Positions 1 to 9,119 of a stretch of DNA of 17,701 bases are shown one piece after another. Origin of the DNA: Cellvibrionales bacterium UBA1854 (lineage in GTDB: Bacteria > Pseudomonadota > Gammaproteobacteria > Pseudomonadales > Porticoccaceae); the NCBI GenBank assembly GCA_002338445.1, contig DDII01000028.1, forward strand, positions 1 to 17,701, in the 5' to 3' direction. The notes under the pieces were generated by a model. The model was not told the DNA's origin. It saw only the letters and a program-made list of their open reading frames with translations, and made no database searches. Position numbers and translations under genes: made by a program. How positions within the stretch are numbered: position 1 is the first letter of the stretch; the number at the start of each line of letters is the position of its first letter.

Positions 1-7
1 AAAAAAG

Positions 8-379
<372 letters not shown>

Positions 380-385
380 ATTGAA

Positions 386-391
386 ATCATA
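386..391 (-). promoter_or_regulatory. putative -10 of rnpB
   Basis: TATGAT on the minus strand lies about 7 bp before the deduced 5' end of rnpB (near 379), which is the right distance. A 17-bp spacer leads to CTTAAA, a poor -35 match. The position supports it more than the sequence does. Confidence 0.45.
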
Positions 392-446
392 CCATGAATA
401 TCAAATTATTTAAGTTTTTAATACTGATCGGCAATTTTAATTTTGC

Positions 447-698
447 TCAAATTGATCCCTTTACGAGATGTTTTGTAATCCAAAGCGCCAGCTTCCGACG
501 CATGTTTGGATCAGAAATCTTATCCTTTGCCAACGGTTGTATTAATTTGTCCTCAACAAGTACTCGGTATACAAACTCAACTTTCAATTTGGCACTGTCA
601 TGTTTTTCCGGATATCCATATCCTCTTTTATCGGCATAATGTGATCCCACTCGAATTGCTTTTTTGACCAGCTCCGCTTCATCCTCCAACTTGCTCAA
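447..698 (-). CDS. DUF5062-like small protein
   Basis: This is a small soluble protein of 83 aa, with no signal peptide or membrane segment. It is highly charged. The middle and end (EFVYRVLVEDKLIQPLAKDK, then RKLALWITKHL) resemble what I recall of the DUF5062 family of gammaproteobacteria, whose function is unknown; I could not check this by search. The start is chosen at the TTG at 698: GGGAG sits 8 nt before it on the minus strand. The upstream in-frame TTG at 713 overlaps that Shine-Dalgarno and would add only five residues (LGEVN). The gene begins about 25 bp after the purL stop on the same strand and is likely co-transcribed with it. rnpB follows. The purL link is positional only and does not show a purine role. 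Confidence 0.7.
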   Translation of the reverse strand: MSKLEDEAELVKKAIRVGSHYADKRGYGYPEKHDSAKLKVEFVYRVLVEDKLIQPLAKDKISDPNMRRKLALWITKHLVKGSI

Positions 699-721
699 AT
701 TTACTTCTCCCAAAATTAAAG

Positions 722-3700
722 CTATCCCACAAATCTACGAGCATTATAAAATAACTGCATCCAAGGGGAGTCTTCCCCCCAATTCAGTGGATGCCAAGAG
801 TTCAATACTGTTCTGAATACACGTTCCGGATGAGGCATCATTAAAGTAACACGCCCGTCTCTGCTACAGATGCCGGTGATACCGCTCACCGAGCCGTTCG
901 GATTTGCAGGATAAGACTTGGCCTCCGCCAAATCATTACCCAAAAAACGCATGGTAACCATATTTGAAGTTTGAAGATCAATATGCATATCTTCATTATC
1001 AAATTTAACCATCCCCTCACCGTGGGAAACTACGATGGGCATGTGTGAGTCACTCATGTTATGTAAAAAAATTGATGGACTCTTTTCTATCCTGACAAGA
1101 GAAAAACGTGCTTCGAACTGCTCTGACAGATTTCTTACGAAAAAAGGCCAAGGCTCCGAACCAGGAATCAGTTCTCTAAGATGAGAAAGCATTTGACACC
1201 CATTACATACACCCAGCGTGAACGTTTCTGATCGATGAAAAAAATCACTGAACTCATCTCTCAAACTCGAATTATAGAGGATAGTTTTTGCCCACCCTTG
1301 ACCGGCACCTAGCACATCTCCATAAGAAAAACCTCCACACGCAACAAGACCCACAAAATTTGACAACTGGACTTCACCACTTAATAGTTCACTCATGTGC
1401 ACATCAACGGCAGTGAATTTCGCTCTATCAAATGCCGCTGCCATTTCTAATTGTCCGTTGACTCCTTGTTCTCGCAAGACTGCTATTCTGGGACGGACAG
1501 TGCCAATCAATACCGGAACCTCAATTTGAAAATTTAACTTCACCGAAAGCCCAGGGTCTTCTAATATTAAGCAATCAAATTCACTTTTTGCGCAATTACT
1601 GTTATCACGCAGAACAGACATTTGATAAGAAAGTTCGCTCCATGCCTTGTATAATTCAGCTCTTGGCTTGCAAAATAACTCAACGCCTGAACAACTAACT
1701 CGAATAACTTGCTGATTGTTCAGCCTTCCAATTTCACGGCAACATAAATTTAAAGCTTTACAGCGCTTAATAATTCCATTGGCACTATCTGCCTTCACCT
1801 GAATAACTGCACCTAATTCCTCACTGAATAATCCAGATAGACAACCGTCATAATCATGATCGGTTTCAATGTTAATATCAATTCCAACACGACCGGCAAA
1901 CGACATCTCTAGAAGAGTCACCACAAGACCACCATCCGAACGATCGTGATAAGCAAGTAATTCACCCTCTTTATTCAGCATCTGCAAAACATCAAAAAAC
2001 TTTTTAATAACGTCTGGATCATCTAAGTCAGGAACTCTATCTCCAAATTGACCATTCACTTGAGCTAATATAGATCCTCCCAGTCGATTCAAGCCTGCTC
2101 CCAAATCAAGCAAAATCAATCGAGTATTTCCGCAATCGGTTCTCAACTGCGGCGTTAAGATTTTTCTGACATCAACTGCTGGCGCAAATGCGCTTACAAT
2201 TAAAGAAAGTGGCGATACGACTGATTTACTCTTGTCACCATCATCCCAATTAGTCCGCATAGACATAGAATCTTTTCCAACCGGAATACTAATTCCCAAA
2301 GCCGGACAAAGCTCCATACCTACTGCCTCTACAGTTCGAAAAAGTTTTTCCTCTTCAAAAGAGCACCCCGCCGCACACATCCAGTTAGCAGATAATCGCA
2401 CATCAGACAGTGAAGTAATTAAAGATGCAGCAATGTTGGTAATCGCCTCCCCGATTGCCATACGACCAGATGCCGGTGCATTCACCACGGCCAATGGAGA
2501 ACGTTCCCCCATCGCAACTACCTCACCTCTGTAACTTTCAAAACTCAGTGCTGTCGCTGCACAATCAGAAACGGGCACTTGCCACGGACCAACCATCTGA
2601 TCCCTGGTTACCATGCCGCCCACTGAGCGATCTCCGATAGTAATCAAAAAATTTTTGCTTGCCACGGTCGGATGTCTAATAACCGAGTCGATGACTTCAT
2701 CCAGTTTCATTTTTTTTACTGAAAGTGGGGGAAATGATGTATCTGCGCCGATTGCGATTCGAGTTGTAAGAGATGATAGTGGGAATAATAAAGCTAACGG
2801 TACATCTATGGGTGTATTTTTAAAATGCTCGTCCTCAACTACCACCTTTTTGTCTTCAATTGCTTCCCCTACAATTGCAAAAGGGCACCGCTCTTTGGCA
2901 CAAAATCCAGCGAAAACATCGATGTGTTCCGTCTTGATTGCCAGGACATATCGCTCTTGGGCCTCATTACACCAAATCTCCTTTGGAGACATCTGCGGCT
3001 CGGCATTTGGGATGCCACGAAGTTTAAAATGCCCTCCAACTCCTCCGTCTTTTATTAACTCTGGCAGCGCATTTGATAAACCACCTGCACCAACATCATG
3101 GATAAACGAAATTGGATTTTGATCTCCTAATTGCCAGCACCGGTCTATGACCTCTTGACACCGTCTCTCCATTTCAGGGTTTTGTCGTTGAACTGAACCA
3201 AAATCTAATTCTGCCAAACTCTGGCCAGCAGTTACGGAGGATGCTGCGCCTCCTCCAAGTCCAATTAGCATTGCTGGACCTCCTAAAACAACCAATTTAG
3301 TGCCCGCTTGAAACGATTTTTTGAGCACATGCTGCGACCTTATATTGCCATATCCTCCAGATATCATAATTGGCTTGTGGTATCCAAGACATTGGCCATT
3401 CATTTCTAACTCAAAACATCGGAAGTACCCGCAGATGTTAGGTCGGCCAAATTCGTTATTATATGCAGCCGCTCCTACAGGAGCATCGAGCATAATATCT
3501 AGAGCGGATGCAATCCGATCTGGCTTTCCGTAGTTCACTTCCCACGGTTGTGTATAATCTGGAATATTCAAATTAGACACACTAAATCCAGTAATGCCAG
3601 CTTTGGGTTTTGAGCCTTGACCCACAGCACCTTCATCACGTATCTCACCGCCCGCGCCAGTCCCAGAGCCGGCGTAAGGGAATATTGCGGTTGGATGATT

Positions 3701-4588
3701 ATGCGTCTCCACCTTCATCAAAAAATGTATATCCTCAAACGAATATGTATACTCCCGCGTTTTTGGATCGGGGAAAAAACGTCCTCCAAAGGATCCTTCC
3801 ACCACAGCTGCATTATCAGAATAAGCTGACAAAATACCCTCATTATTCTTAATATAAGTATTTTGGATCATCTCAAAGAGAGTCTTATCCTGCATACTGC
3901 CATCAACTATCCATCGAGAATTAAATATTTTATGCCTGCAGTGTTCTGAATTCGCCTGAGCAAACATCATCAACTCAACATCGGTTGGATTCCGTCGTAA
4001 CTTAGAAAACTCGTCGTGAAGGAAAATCATTTCGAAATCACTTAATGCCAATCCTAAATCTAGATTTACCTGTCTAAACATTTCAAAATTTCCATCTAAT
4101 ATATCCATAGTTTTGAGAGGAACAGGATCCTCATGCATGAATAGTTTGGTAGATTCGCCAATATCGAAAAGAACAGTTTCAATCATCCTGTCATGTAATA
4201 ATTCAGCAAGAGTTATCTCTTCGGATCGATCGAGTGTAATTGAGGTGGCGATAGAAAAAGCGATGCCACGCTCGACTCGAAGGACACAATCCAAGCCACA
4301 ATTTCGGGCTATATCAGTCGCTTTGCTCGACCACGCCGAAATAGTTCCAAGACGAGGTACAACCCAAAAAAGATGCGTGGCAAAATCAGCTGCAATAGTT
4401 TGATTTCGGCAATTCAATAATGATTCGAGCACATTAGTCTGTCTCTCTGAGAGAGTAACAACGGTATCAACGAAATATTTATAATTTGCTCTTAATGAGA
4501 GGACACTGGGCTGAGCGGCCTGTAATTTAGACAATAACTTGTGCTTTCTGAAATCTGAAAAACAAGGGCCACCGTCAAAAATGATCAT
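722..4588 (-). CDS. purL: phosphoribosylformylglycinamidine synthase (FGAM synthase)
   Basis: PurL converts FGAR, glutamine and ATP to FGAM, the fourth step of de novo purine synthesis, in the cytoplasm. At 1288 aa it is the large single-chain form of proteobacteria and eukaryotes. Order: N-terminal PurS-like domain; linker; first synthetase half with MKVETHNHPTAIFPYAG and GGEIRDEG; GGPAMLIGLGGGAASS; second half with IPVGKDSMSM and AYHDRSDGG; then a glutaminase domain. In the glutaminase, GVCNGCQML supplies the nucleophile Cys1128, and MPHPERV supplies His1253 and Glu1255. These sit seven residues before the E. coli equivalents, so the protein looks complete and active. The N-terminus (GGPCFSDFRKHKLLSKL) aligns with E. 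coli PurL, supporting the ATG at 4588, although no clear Shine-Dalgarno precedes it. It is divergent from mltF, as in E. coli. Confidence 0.98.
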   Translation of the reverse strand: MIIFDGGPCFSDFRKHKLLSKLQAAQPSVLSLRANYKYFVDTVVTLSERQTNVLESLLNCRNQTIAADFATHLFWVVPRLGTISAWSSKATDIARNCGLDCVLRVERGIAFSIATSITLDRSEEITLAELLHDRMIETVLFDIGESTKLFMHEDPVPLKTMDILDGNFEMFRQVNLDLGLALSDFEMIFLHDEFSKLRRNPTDVELMMFAQANSEHCRHKIFNSRWIVDGSMQDKTLFEMIQNTYIKNNEGILSAYSDNAAVVEGSFGGRFFPDPKTREYTYSFEDIHFLMKVETHNHPTAIFPYAGSGTGAGGEIRDEGAVGQGSKPKAGITGFSVSNLNIPDYTQPWEVNYGKPDRIASALDIMLDAPVGAAAYNNEFGRPNICGYFRCFELEMNGQCLGYHKPIMISGGYGNIRSQHVLKKSFQAGTKLVVLGGPAMLIGLGGGAASSVTAGQSLAELDFGSVQRQNPEMERRCQEVIDRCWQLGDQNPISFIHDVGAGGLSNALPELIKDGGVGGHFKLRGIPNAEPQMSPKEIWCNEAQERYVLAIKTEHIDVFAGFCAKERCPFAIVGEAIEDKKVVVEDEHFKNTPIDVPLALLFPLSSLTTRIAIGADTSFPPLSVKKMKLDEVIDSVIRHPTVASKNFLITIGDRSVGGMVTRDQMVGPWQVPVSDCAATALSFESYRGEVVAMGERSPLAVVNAPASGRMAIGEAITNIAASLITSLSDVRLSANWMCAAGCSFEEEKLFRTVEAVGMELCPALGISIPVGKDSMSMRTNWDDGDKSKSVVSPLSLIVSAFAPAVDVRKILTPQLRTDCGNTRLILLDLGAGLNRLGGSILAQVNGQFGDRVPDLDDPDVIKKFFDVLQMLNKEGELLAYHDRSDGGLVVTLLEMSFAGRVGIDINIETDHDYDGCLSGLFSEELGAVIQVKADSANGIIKRCKALNLCCREIGRLNNQQVIRVSCSGVELFCKPRAELYKAWSELSYQMSVLRDNSNCAKSEFDCLILEDPGLSVKLNFQIEVPVLIGTVRPRIAVLREQGVNGQLEMAAAFDRAKFTAVDVHMSELLSGEVQLSNFVGLVACGGFSYGDVLGAGQGWAKTILYNSSLRDEFSDFFHRSETFTLGVCNGCQMLSHLRELIPGSEPWPFFVRNLSEQFEARFSLVRIEKSPSIFLHNMSDSHMPIVVSHGEGMVKFDNEDMHIDLQTSNMVTMRFLGNDLAEAKSYPANPNGSVSGITGICSRDGRVTLMMPHPERVFRTVLNSWHPLNWGEDSPWMQLFYNARRFVG

Positions 4589-4613
4589 TCAATGAAAGTC
4601 CGAACACAACAAA

Positions 4614-4633
4614 TTAACTAGCGTTAGTTTATA
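4614..4633 (-). promoter_or_regulatory. putative purL promoter with overlapping inverted repeat
   Basis: TATAAA on the minus strand (4633-4628) would start purL mRNA near 4621, about 33 nt before the ATG. I see no good -35. The inverted repeat TTAACTA-GCGT-TAGTTTA (6 of 7 positions paired, 4614-4631) covers the -10 and start site, as an operator would. It does not match the E. coli PurR box. Confidence 0.25.
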
Positions 4634-4667
4634 CTACAATCCAATTAAACGCAGTTTCATTTTGCTC

Positions 4668-4697
4668 TTAACCATCATCAAATTACAAGTTTATACT
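4668..4697 (+). promoter_or_regulatory. putative mltF promoter
   Basis: TTAACC (4668-4673) and TATACT (4692-4697) are 18 bp apart, giving a start near 4704. The TTG start at 4728 would then have a leader of about 24 nt. This promoter excludes the more upstream TTG at 4662 as a start codon. Confidence 0.4.
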
Positions 4698-4727
4698 CTG
4701 GACTATTCGCGCCCACTGGAGTCAACG

Positions 4728-6170
4728 TTGGATCTTACCAATCTAAATCAAATCAATTTTCTGAGCACATCGCGGCGAACTCGTGGTTTAGTTACGGTAG
4801 TAATGATCATTATTTTTATAGCAGTTTTAGAGAGTAGTACTCATACAAATAATCTGCAACGGGTCCTCAAGCGCGGCGTTTTGACAATTCTAACTACAGA
4901 GAGTGCAACCACGTTCTATGAGAAATCTGGTGTTTGCAATGGATTTGAATTTTTAATCGCAAACGACTTTGCAAAAAAGTTAGGAGTTGAACTTGAAATA
5001 AAAACAAAAATGAATTTTGAAGAACTCAATTTAGCCCTACATGCCGGCGAGGGAGATCTAATAGCAGCCAATGTAACTCAAACTGCCCTAGCTCAAAATT
5101 TTCTGAATTTTTCTAAACCCTACCACTTCGTATCTGAGCAACTGATTTATCGACGCGGAAACCCAAAGCCAAGCAAGATTGAGGATCTCAGTGGAACTAT
5201 GGTACTGTCAAGTCAGCCCTCTTTTCTTGTTACCCAAATAAAAGAAACTCTGCAAGATAATCCAAGATTATTTCTAATCGATAATCCGTCTCTGTCAAAC
5301 ACCGACAAGATGCAGATGGTACATACTAATTATTATGATTACTCTATCGTTGACTCACTTAGCGTAAACATGAACCGACACATTTTTCATAGGCTTGCTG
5401 TTGGAATCGAAATATCAGAAAAAAAGCCTCTATCCTGGGGATTCTTAAAAGATGGAGACAAAAGTTTGTTATCTGCCGCAAACCTTTTTATTCGTGATTT
5501 TATAACTCAAAACAAAATAGACGCCATTAAACAAAAAATGTTTCTTAATCCAGATCAATTCTCAACCTCTAATTCTCAGCTGCTAGAAAAGATGGAAGAT
5601 CAACGCCTTCCCAAATATAGGCATATATTTAAAAAAATTGCCAATCAACGAAATTTTGAATGGGAACTTTTGGCGGCAATTGCCTATCAAGAATCTCATT
5701 GGGATGCTCTTGCCACATCACCGACCGGCGTCCGAGGGTTGATGATGTTGACACAAGACACTGCGATCGAAATGGAAATACAAAATCGCCTAGATCCACT
5801 ACAAAGCGTTTTGGGCGGTGCAAAGTATTTGGAAAAACTAATCACGCGTCTTCCAAAAAGGCTCGATTATAGTGAACGTATTTGGCTTGCACTAGCTGCA
5901 TACAATTTTGGCCTCAGAAACATTGAAGAGGCGAGAGCACAGACTCAGACCGCAAATAAGGACCCTGACCTGTGGGTGGATGTGAGGTCTCTCCTACTTC
6001 ACCTTAATAAAAAAAGTAATCCCCATACCGGTGACGCCGCATATACAAATGGCAAGATTGCTGTTAAGTATGTTGACAGTATTAAGTACTATTTAAATTA
6101 TCTTCGGTTACGCTCGTTATTAAACGGTAAAGAAGAGCCCTCTACAAAACGTTGCTTGAAAATTGCGTGA
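4728..6170 (+). CDS. mltF: membrane-bound lytic murein transglycosylase F
   Basis: MltF cleaves the MurNAc-GlcNAc bond of peptidoglycan with formation of 1,6-anhydroMurNAc, acting in the periplasm and usually at the outer membrane. A short N-terminal stretch with RRTR precedes a hydrophobic segment (about residues 20-34). Next comes a solute-binding-like domain (about 45-270: GFEFLIANDFAKKLGVELE, DLIAANVTQ). The SLT catalytic domain follows, with AIAYQESHWDA and SPTGVRGLMMLT. Glu322, in QESHW, is the predicted catalytic acid (E. coli Glu314). Later motifs ERIWLALAAYNFG and YYLNYLRLRSLL are also family-typical. The start is placed at TTG 4728 because GGAG lies 6 nt upstream; an ATG at 4804 would cut into the hydrophobic segment. 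The gene sits between purL and tadA as in E. coli. There is no lipobox. Confidence 0.95.
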   Translation: MDLTNLNQINFLSTSRRTRGLVTVVMIIIFIAVLESSTHTNNLQRVLKRGVLTILTTESATTFYEKSGVCNGFEFLIANDFAKKLGVELEIKTKMNFEELNLALHAGEGDLIAANVTQTALAQNFLNFSKPYHFVSEQLIYRRGNPKPSKIEDLSGTMVLSSQPSFLVTQIKETLQDNPRLFLIDNPSLSNTDKMQMVHTNYYDYSIVDSLSVNMNRHIFHRLAVGIEISEKKPLSWGFLKDGDKSLLSAANLFIRDFITQNKIDAIKQKMFLNPDQFSTSNSQLLEKMEDQRLPKYRHIFKKIANQRNFEWELLAAIAYQESHWDALATSPTGVRGLMMLTQDTAIEMEIQNRLDPLQSVLGGAKYLEKLITRLPKRLDYSERIWLALAAYNFGLRNIEEARAQTQTANKDPDLWVDVRSLLLHLNKKSNPHTGDAAYTNGKIAVKYVDSIKYYLNYLRLRSLLNGKEEPSTKRCLKIA

Positions 6171-6185
6171 TTACAACTCGGACAA

Positions 6186-6208
6186 CTGGCCGGTTTTACC
6201 TGGGCCAG
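6186..6208. terminator. hairpin between convergent mltF and tadA
   Basis: CTGGCC (6186-6191) pairs perfectly with GGCCAG (6203-6208), and a nested GGT/ACC lies inside the loop. It lies across the tadA stop codon and 15 bp past the mltF stop, so it could end both transcripts. There is no U tract on either side, so terminator function is uncertain. Confidence 0.35.
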
Positions 6209-6699
6209 CTCTTATTGGAGGCATATTGTTTCTTACCACGCTTTAACTTAAAAAAATTGCGCATTAACACACTACTTTGCTCCGCAAGCACTCCACCGTG
6301 CCACTCAATTTTGTGGTTTAATGTCTCACTATCTAGGATCCGCATGTGGCTTGTGAGAGCACCGAATCTAGGCTCTTTCGCGCCAAAGGTAATCCGTCTA
6401 ATACGGGCGTGTAACATGGCTCCGACACACATAATACACGGTTCAATAGTAACAAACATCTCACAGCCAACAAGACGGTAATTTCCCTCCAAACTCGCCG
6501 CTTTTCTCAAAACAACAATTTCTGCATGGGCTGTAGGATCACATTTCTGAATCGGTTGATTATGGCCTTGTGCAATAATTTTTCCATCTCTCACCAACAC
6601 TGCGCCTATTGGAACTTCTCCCGCACTCATTGCTAATCTGGCGTTTTCGAGAGCTATGTCCATAAACGTCTCATCGTTACTCTTATTTTTTCCTTGCAT
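6196..6699 (-). CDS. tadA: tRNA-specific adenosine deaminase (A34 to inosine)
   Basis: TadA deaminates adenosine 34 of tRNA-Arg(ACG) to inosine, allowing wobble decoding of CGN codons. It is a zinc enzyme of the cytidine deaminase fold and works as a dimer. The core motifs are present: TAHAEIVVLR supplies His58 (zinc ligand) and Glu60 (proton shuttle), and EPCIMCVGAM supplies Cys88 and Cys91. The E. coli positions are 57, 59, 87 and 90. I chose the ATG at 6699, which gives 167 aa, exactly the E. coli length. AGGGG lies 10 nt upstream. The in-frame TTG at 6720 would add seven residues. Its 3' end converges on mltF with a 25-bp gap, and it diverges from epmB with about 60 bp between starts. Confidence 0.97.
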   Translation of the reverse strand: MQGKNKSNDETFMDIALENARLAMSAGEVPIGAVLVRDGKIIAQGHNQPIQKCDPTAHAEIVVLRKAASLEGNYRLVGCEMFVTIEPCIMCVGAMLHARIRRITFGAKEPRFGALTSHMRILDSETLNHKIEWHGGVLAEQSSVLMRNFFKLKRGKKQYASNKSWPR

Positions 6700-6727
6700 C
6701 CAACCAAATCCCCTCGACAAAATGATT

Positions 6728-6733
6728 TATACT
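6728..6733 (+). promoter_or_regulatory. putative -10 of epmB
   Basis: TATACT lies 27 bp before the ATG at 6761. No convincing -35 was found at the right distance. If real, it places the mRNA start after the alternative ATG at 6722 and so favours the downstream start. Confidence 0.3.
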
Positions 6734-6760
6734 ATTTTCCCTAAACAAGGGCACCAACAA

Positions 6761-7777
6761 ATGCACGAGCAAACCAATTTAGTACAAATTAAGAATCGGT
6801 GGCAAACCGAACTTATTGAGTCAGTGACAAGCGTTGAGGAGCTAATTATGCGACTCAATTTAAGTCCTAAATTACTAAGCCAAGGACAAAAAGCGGCGTT
6901 AAAATTTCAGGTTAGAGTACCTCCATCATATATCAAACGTATCCGCCTTGGTGACCCAAAAGATCCCCTCCTGCTTCAAGTCTTGCCAGTCAGGGAGGAA
7001 TTGAAGAAAAACAAAAATTACTTGAAAGATCCTCTAAACGAACTGAACCATAACCCAAAATCCTGTGTCATACATAAATATCAAAATCGGGTGCTATTAA
7101 TCGTAGGTTCTTTTTGCGCCATAAACTGCAGATATTGTTTTCGGAGACATTTTCCGTATAGTCAGCAACACCAAAATCGAGAGAAGTGGTTCTCAGCGTT
7201 AGACTACATAACTAATAGACCAGAAATTAATGAAGTTATTTTTAGCGGTGGAGACCCCTTGGCAGCAAAAGACAGTTTTCTATCGTGGCTTACTGGAAGG
7301 ATCGCTAAAATTCCTCATGTTAAACGCCTAAGGATTCACACACGGCTACCAGTCGTTATTCCATCTCGGATTGATGACGAACTGTTACTTTGGATGCAAA
7401 GCACTCGTCTAAAACCAATTATCGTTCTGCATATTAACCATCCCAATGAGATCGATAATTCCGTAAAAATGTCATTGCGCCAATTGCGTAAAATTGGAAT
7501 TTGCTTACTGAATCAATCAGTACTTCTGAAAAATGTCAACGATCGCAGTGATGTCTTAATATCGCTCAGCGAACATCTATATAACTGTGAGGTAACCCCC
7601 TATTATCTGCACATACTCGACCCAGTGGAGGGTGCAACTCATTTCCATGTTGATAAAGCACGTATTAAAACAGTTTACTCGGAAATGCAAACAGCCCTGC
7701 CCGGTTTTTTATTACCTAGGCTCGTCAAGGAAATACCCGGAGAACTCTCAAAAACCATAGTTTCTCTGAATGATTAA
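6761..7777 (+). CDS. epmB: EF-P beta-lysylation lysine 2,3-aminomutase
   Basis: EpmB (YjeK) is a radical SAM, PLP-dependent enzyme. It converts L-alpha-lysine to R-beta-lysine, which EpmA attaches to elongation factor P so that ribosomes pass polyproline stretches. The radical SAM cluster motif is CAINCRYCF (Cys119, Cys123, Cys126), followed by RRHFPY. FSGGDPL and RIHTRLPVVIP are family blocks. The predicted PLP lysine is Lys331 in GELSKT near the C-terminus. At 338 aa it matches E. coli EpmB (342 aa, Cys 120/124/127, Lys332). The ATG at 6761 was chosen because the N-terminus then aligns (NRWQTEL with the E. coli EDWLTQL); ATG 6722 would add 13 residues. AAGGGC lies upstream. Neither efp nor epmA is in the window. 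Its stop overlaps the stop of the next, convergent gene. Confidence 0.95.
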   Translation: MHEQTNLVQIKNRWQTELIESVTSVEELIMRLNLSPKLLSQGQKAALKFQVRVPPSYIKRIRLGDPKDPLLLQVLPVREELKKNKNYLKDPLNELNHNPKSCVIHKYQNRVLLIVGSFCAINCRYCFRRHFPYSQQHQNREKWFSALDYITNRPEINEVIFSGGDPLAAKDSFLSWLTGRIAKIPHVKRLRIHTRLPVVIPSRIDDELLLWMQSTRLKPIIVLHINHPNEIDNSVKMSLRQLRKIGICLLNQSVLLKNVNDRSDVLISLSEHLYNCEVTPYYLHILDPVEGATHFHVDKARIKTVYSEMQTALPGFLLPRLVKEIPGELSKTIVSLND

Positions 7778-9042
7778 GGAAATATTTTGCCAGATCTTCT
7801 GTGAAGGAGGGATATAAACGGTCGAACCCCTAAAATACTCAAAAACACAAGATTAAATGATGCTTGGAGGGCCAAGACCTGCACAATTTGTGATCCTACA
7901 TCCCAAACACCAACCAAAAAGATCAGAAGAATTACTAAAACAGATCTAACACCCTCAAAGATCCACGATAGTAATTTTCCTTTGAGATGCCATGCGGTTA
8001 TACCGACTGAAAATAGTAAAAACAGAGCGATCAAACGATCATTAAAATATAAGTCTCTAATATCGCTCATTAAAAATATCACTAAAACTAACCATATTAA
8101 AAACTGGACAATGACGAATATTATAGTGGAAATATCGGAATCACTCTCATATTTCTGATCATCACAATCTTGACAGTGCACATTCGGAAACCGCGTCGCA
8201 ACATCCTCTGGACGCCATCCAGTTCGAGAATAAAGAACCCGTAATTTATTTCTCCAAAGCTCAGTGACCCAGAAGTCGCGTAAAAGCTGACTGTAAATCT
8301 CTATATTCGCCCAGATTGGATTCCAACTCCGTAGCGGCTTTGAAGTACCATAGATCGGTGTAATAGAATCTTCTTCAGGTCGGAAGGTGCCAAATATCCT
8401 ATCCCAAACGATTAAAACACCACCATAATTAGCGTCTATGTAATGAGTGTTTCTCGCGTGGTGAACACGATGGTTAGAGGGTGTAACGAGAAGACGGTCC
8501 AGCACGCCAAGAGAACCCACGTGTTCTGTATGCACCCAAAATTGGTAGACAAGATTCGCCGACGCAACTGATATGAATACTTCGACAGGTATACCTATAG
8601 CGAACATTGGGGTGAAAAAAATCCAAGTCAACAAAAACCCACTTCCAGTCTGCCTGAGCGCGGTCCCCAAATTGAAATCCTCACTTTGATGATGCACCAC
8701 ATGACTTGCCCAAAATATCGAACGTTCATGTGAGAGGCGATGTTTCCAGTAATAGAGAAAGTCATATAAAAAAAATGCCATGACCCATGTTATCCAATTT
8801 TGATAAGCCAATAATTTGATACTAAAATGATCTGCAGCGATACCATATACCAAGCCACTGATGCCTAGATGTAAAGCTGGCGGAATTCTGCTCAAAACTC
8901 CGAGTGTAAGACTACAAAATGTATCATTAAAACGATAGGTGTTATTCTTTTGGGAAATGCCATACAAAAACTCCAATAACATTAGTGAAAGAAATGCTAG
9001 CAATGCATATAAAATCATTAATGAGGGGTTCAAAAACTCCAT
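7774..9042 (-). CDS. AGMO-like membrane fatty acid hydroxylase (sterol desaturase superfamily)
   Basis: This is an integral-membrane di-iron oxygenase of the fatty acid hydroxylase/sterol desaturase superfamily, 422 aa. The histidine ligands appear in order: HRLSH (101-105, in YWKHRLSHE), HVVHH (114-118), HTEH (171-174) and HRVHH (191-195). Hydrophobic segments lie near residues 8-28, 45-70, 83-98 and 138-165. After a soluble loop with a CQDC pair there are about four more segments (305-410). The HRxSHE and HHxSE pattern resembles alkylglycerol monooxygenase (TMEM195/AGMO), which cleaves ether lipids, and its bacterial relatives. The true substrate cannot be read from sequence. The long C-terminal membrane half beyond the catalytic domain also fits AGMO-like proteins. 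Its TAA stop shares four bases with the epmB stop (TTAA). No strong Shine-Dalgarno precedes the ATG. Confidence 0.85.
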   Translation of the reverse strand: MEFLNPSLMILYALLAFLSLMLLEFLYGISQKNNTYRFNDTFCSLTLGVLSRIPPALHLGISGLVYGIAADHFSIKLLAYQNWITWVMAFFLYDFLYYWKHRLSHERSIFWASHVVHHQSEDFNLGTALRQTGSGFLLTWIFFTPMFAIGIPVEVFISVASANLVYQFWVHTEHVGSLGVLDRLLVTPSNHRVHHARNTHYIDANYGGVLIVWDRIFGTFRPEEDSITPIYGTSKPLRSWNPIWANIEIYSQLLRDFWVTELWRNKLRVLYSRTGWRPEDVATRFPNVHCQDCDDQKYESDSDISTIIFVIVQFLIWLVLVIFLMSDIRDLYFNDRLIALFLLFSVGITAWHLKGKLLSWIFEGVRSVLVILLIFLVGVWDVGSQIVQVLALQASFNLVFLSILGVRPFISLLHRRSGKIFP

Positions 9043-9119
9043 TGTATTAAGACCCTAGTGGTGTTTTTACGCTACTTTTAGCATACATTAGTCTTCTTGC
9101 ACTGTCTTTCATAACACTG

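Noticed and set aside
2613..3122. Plus-strand 169-codon frame inside purL
   Set aside because: It lies wholly opposite conserved PurL synthetase motifs and shows no independent motif; a shadow frame.
4662..4727. Longer mltF N-terminus from TTG 4662
   Set aside because: It would start upstream of the best promoter, and the TTG at 4728 has a clear GGAG.
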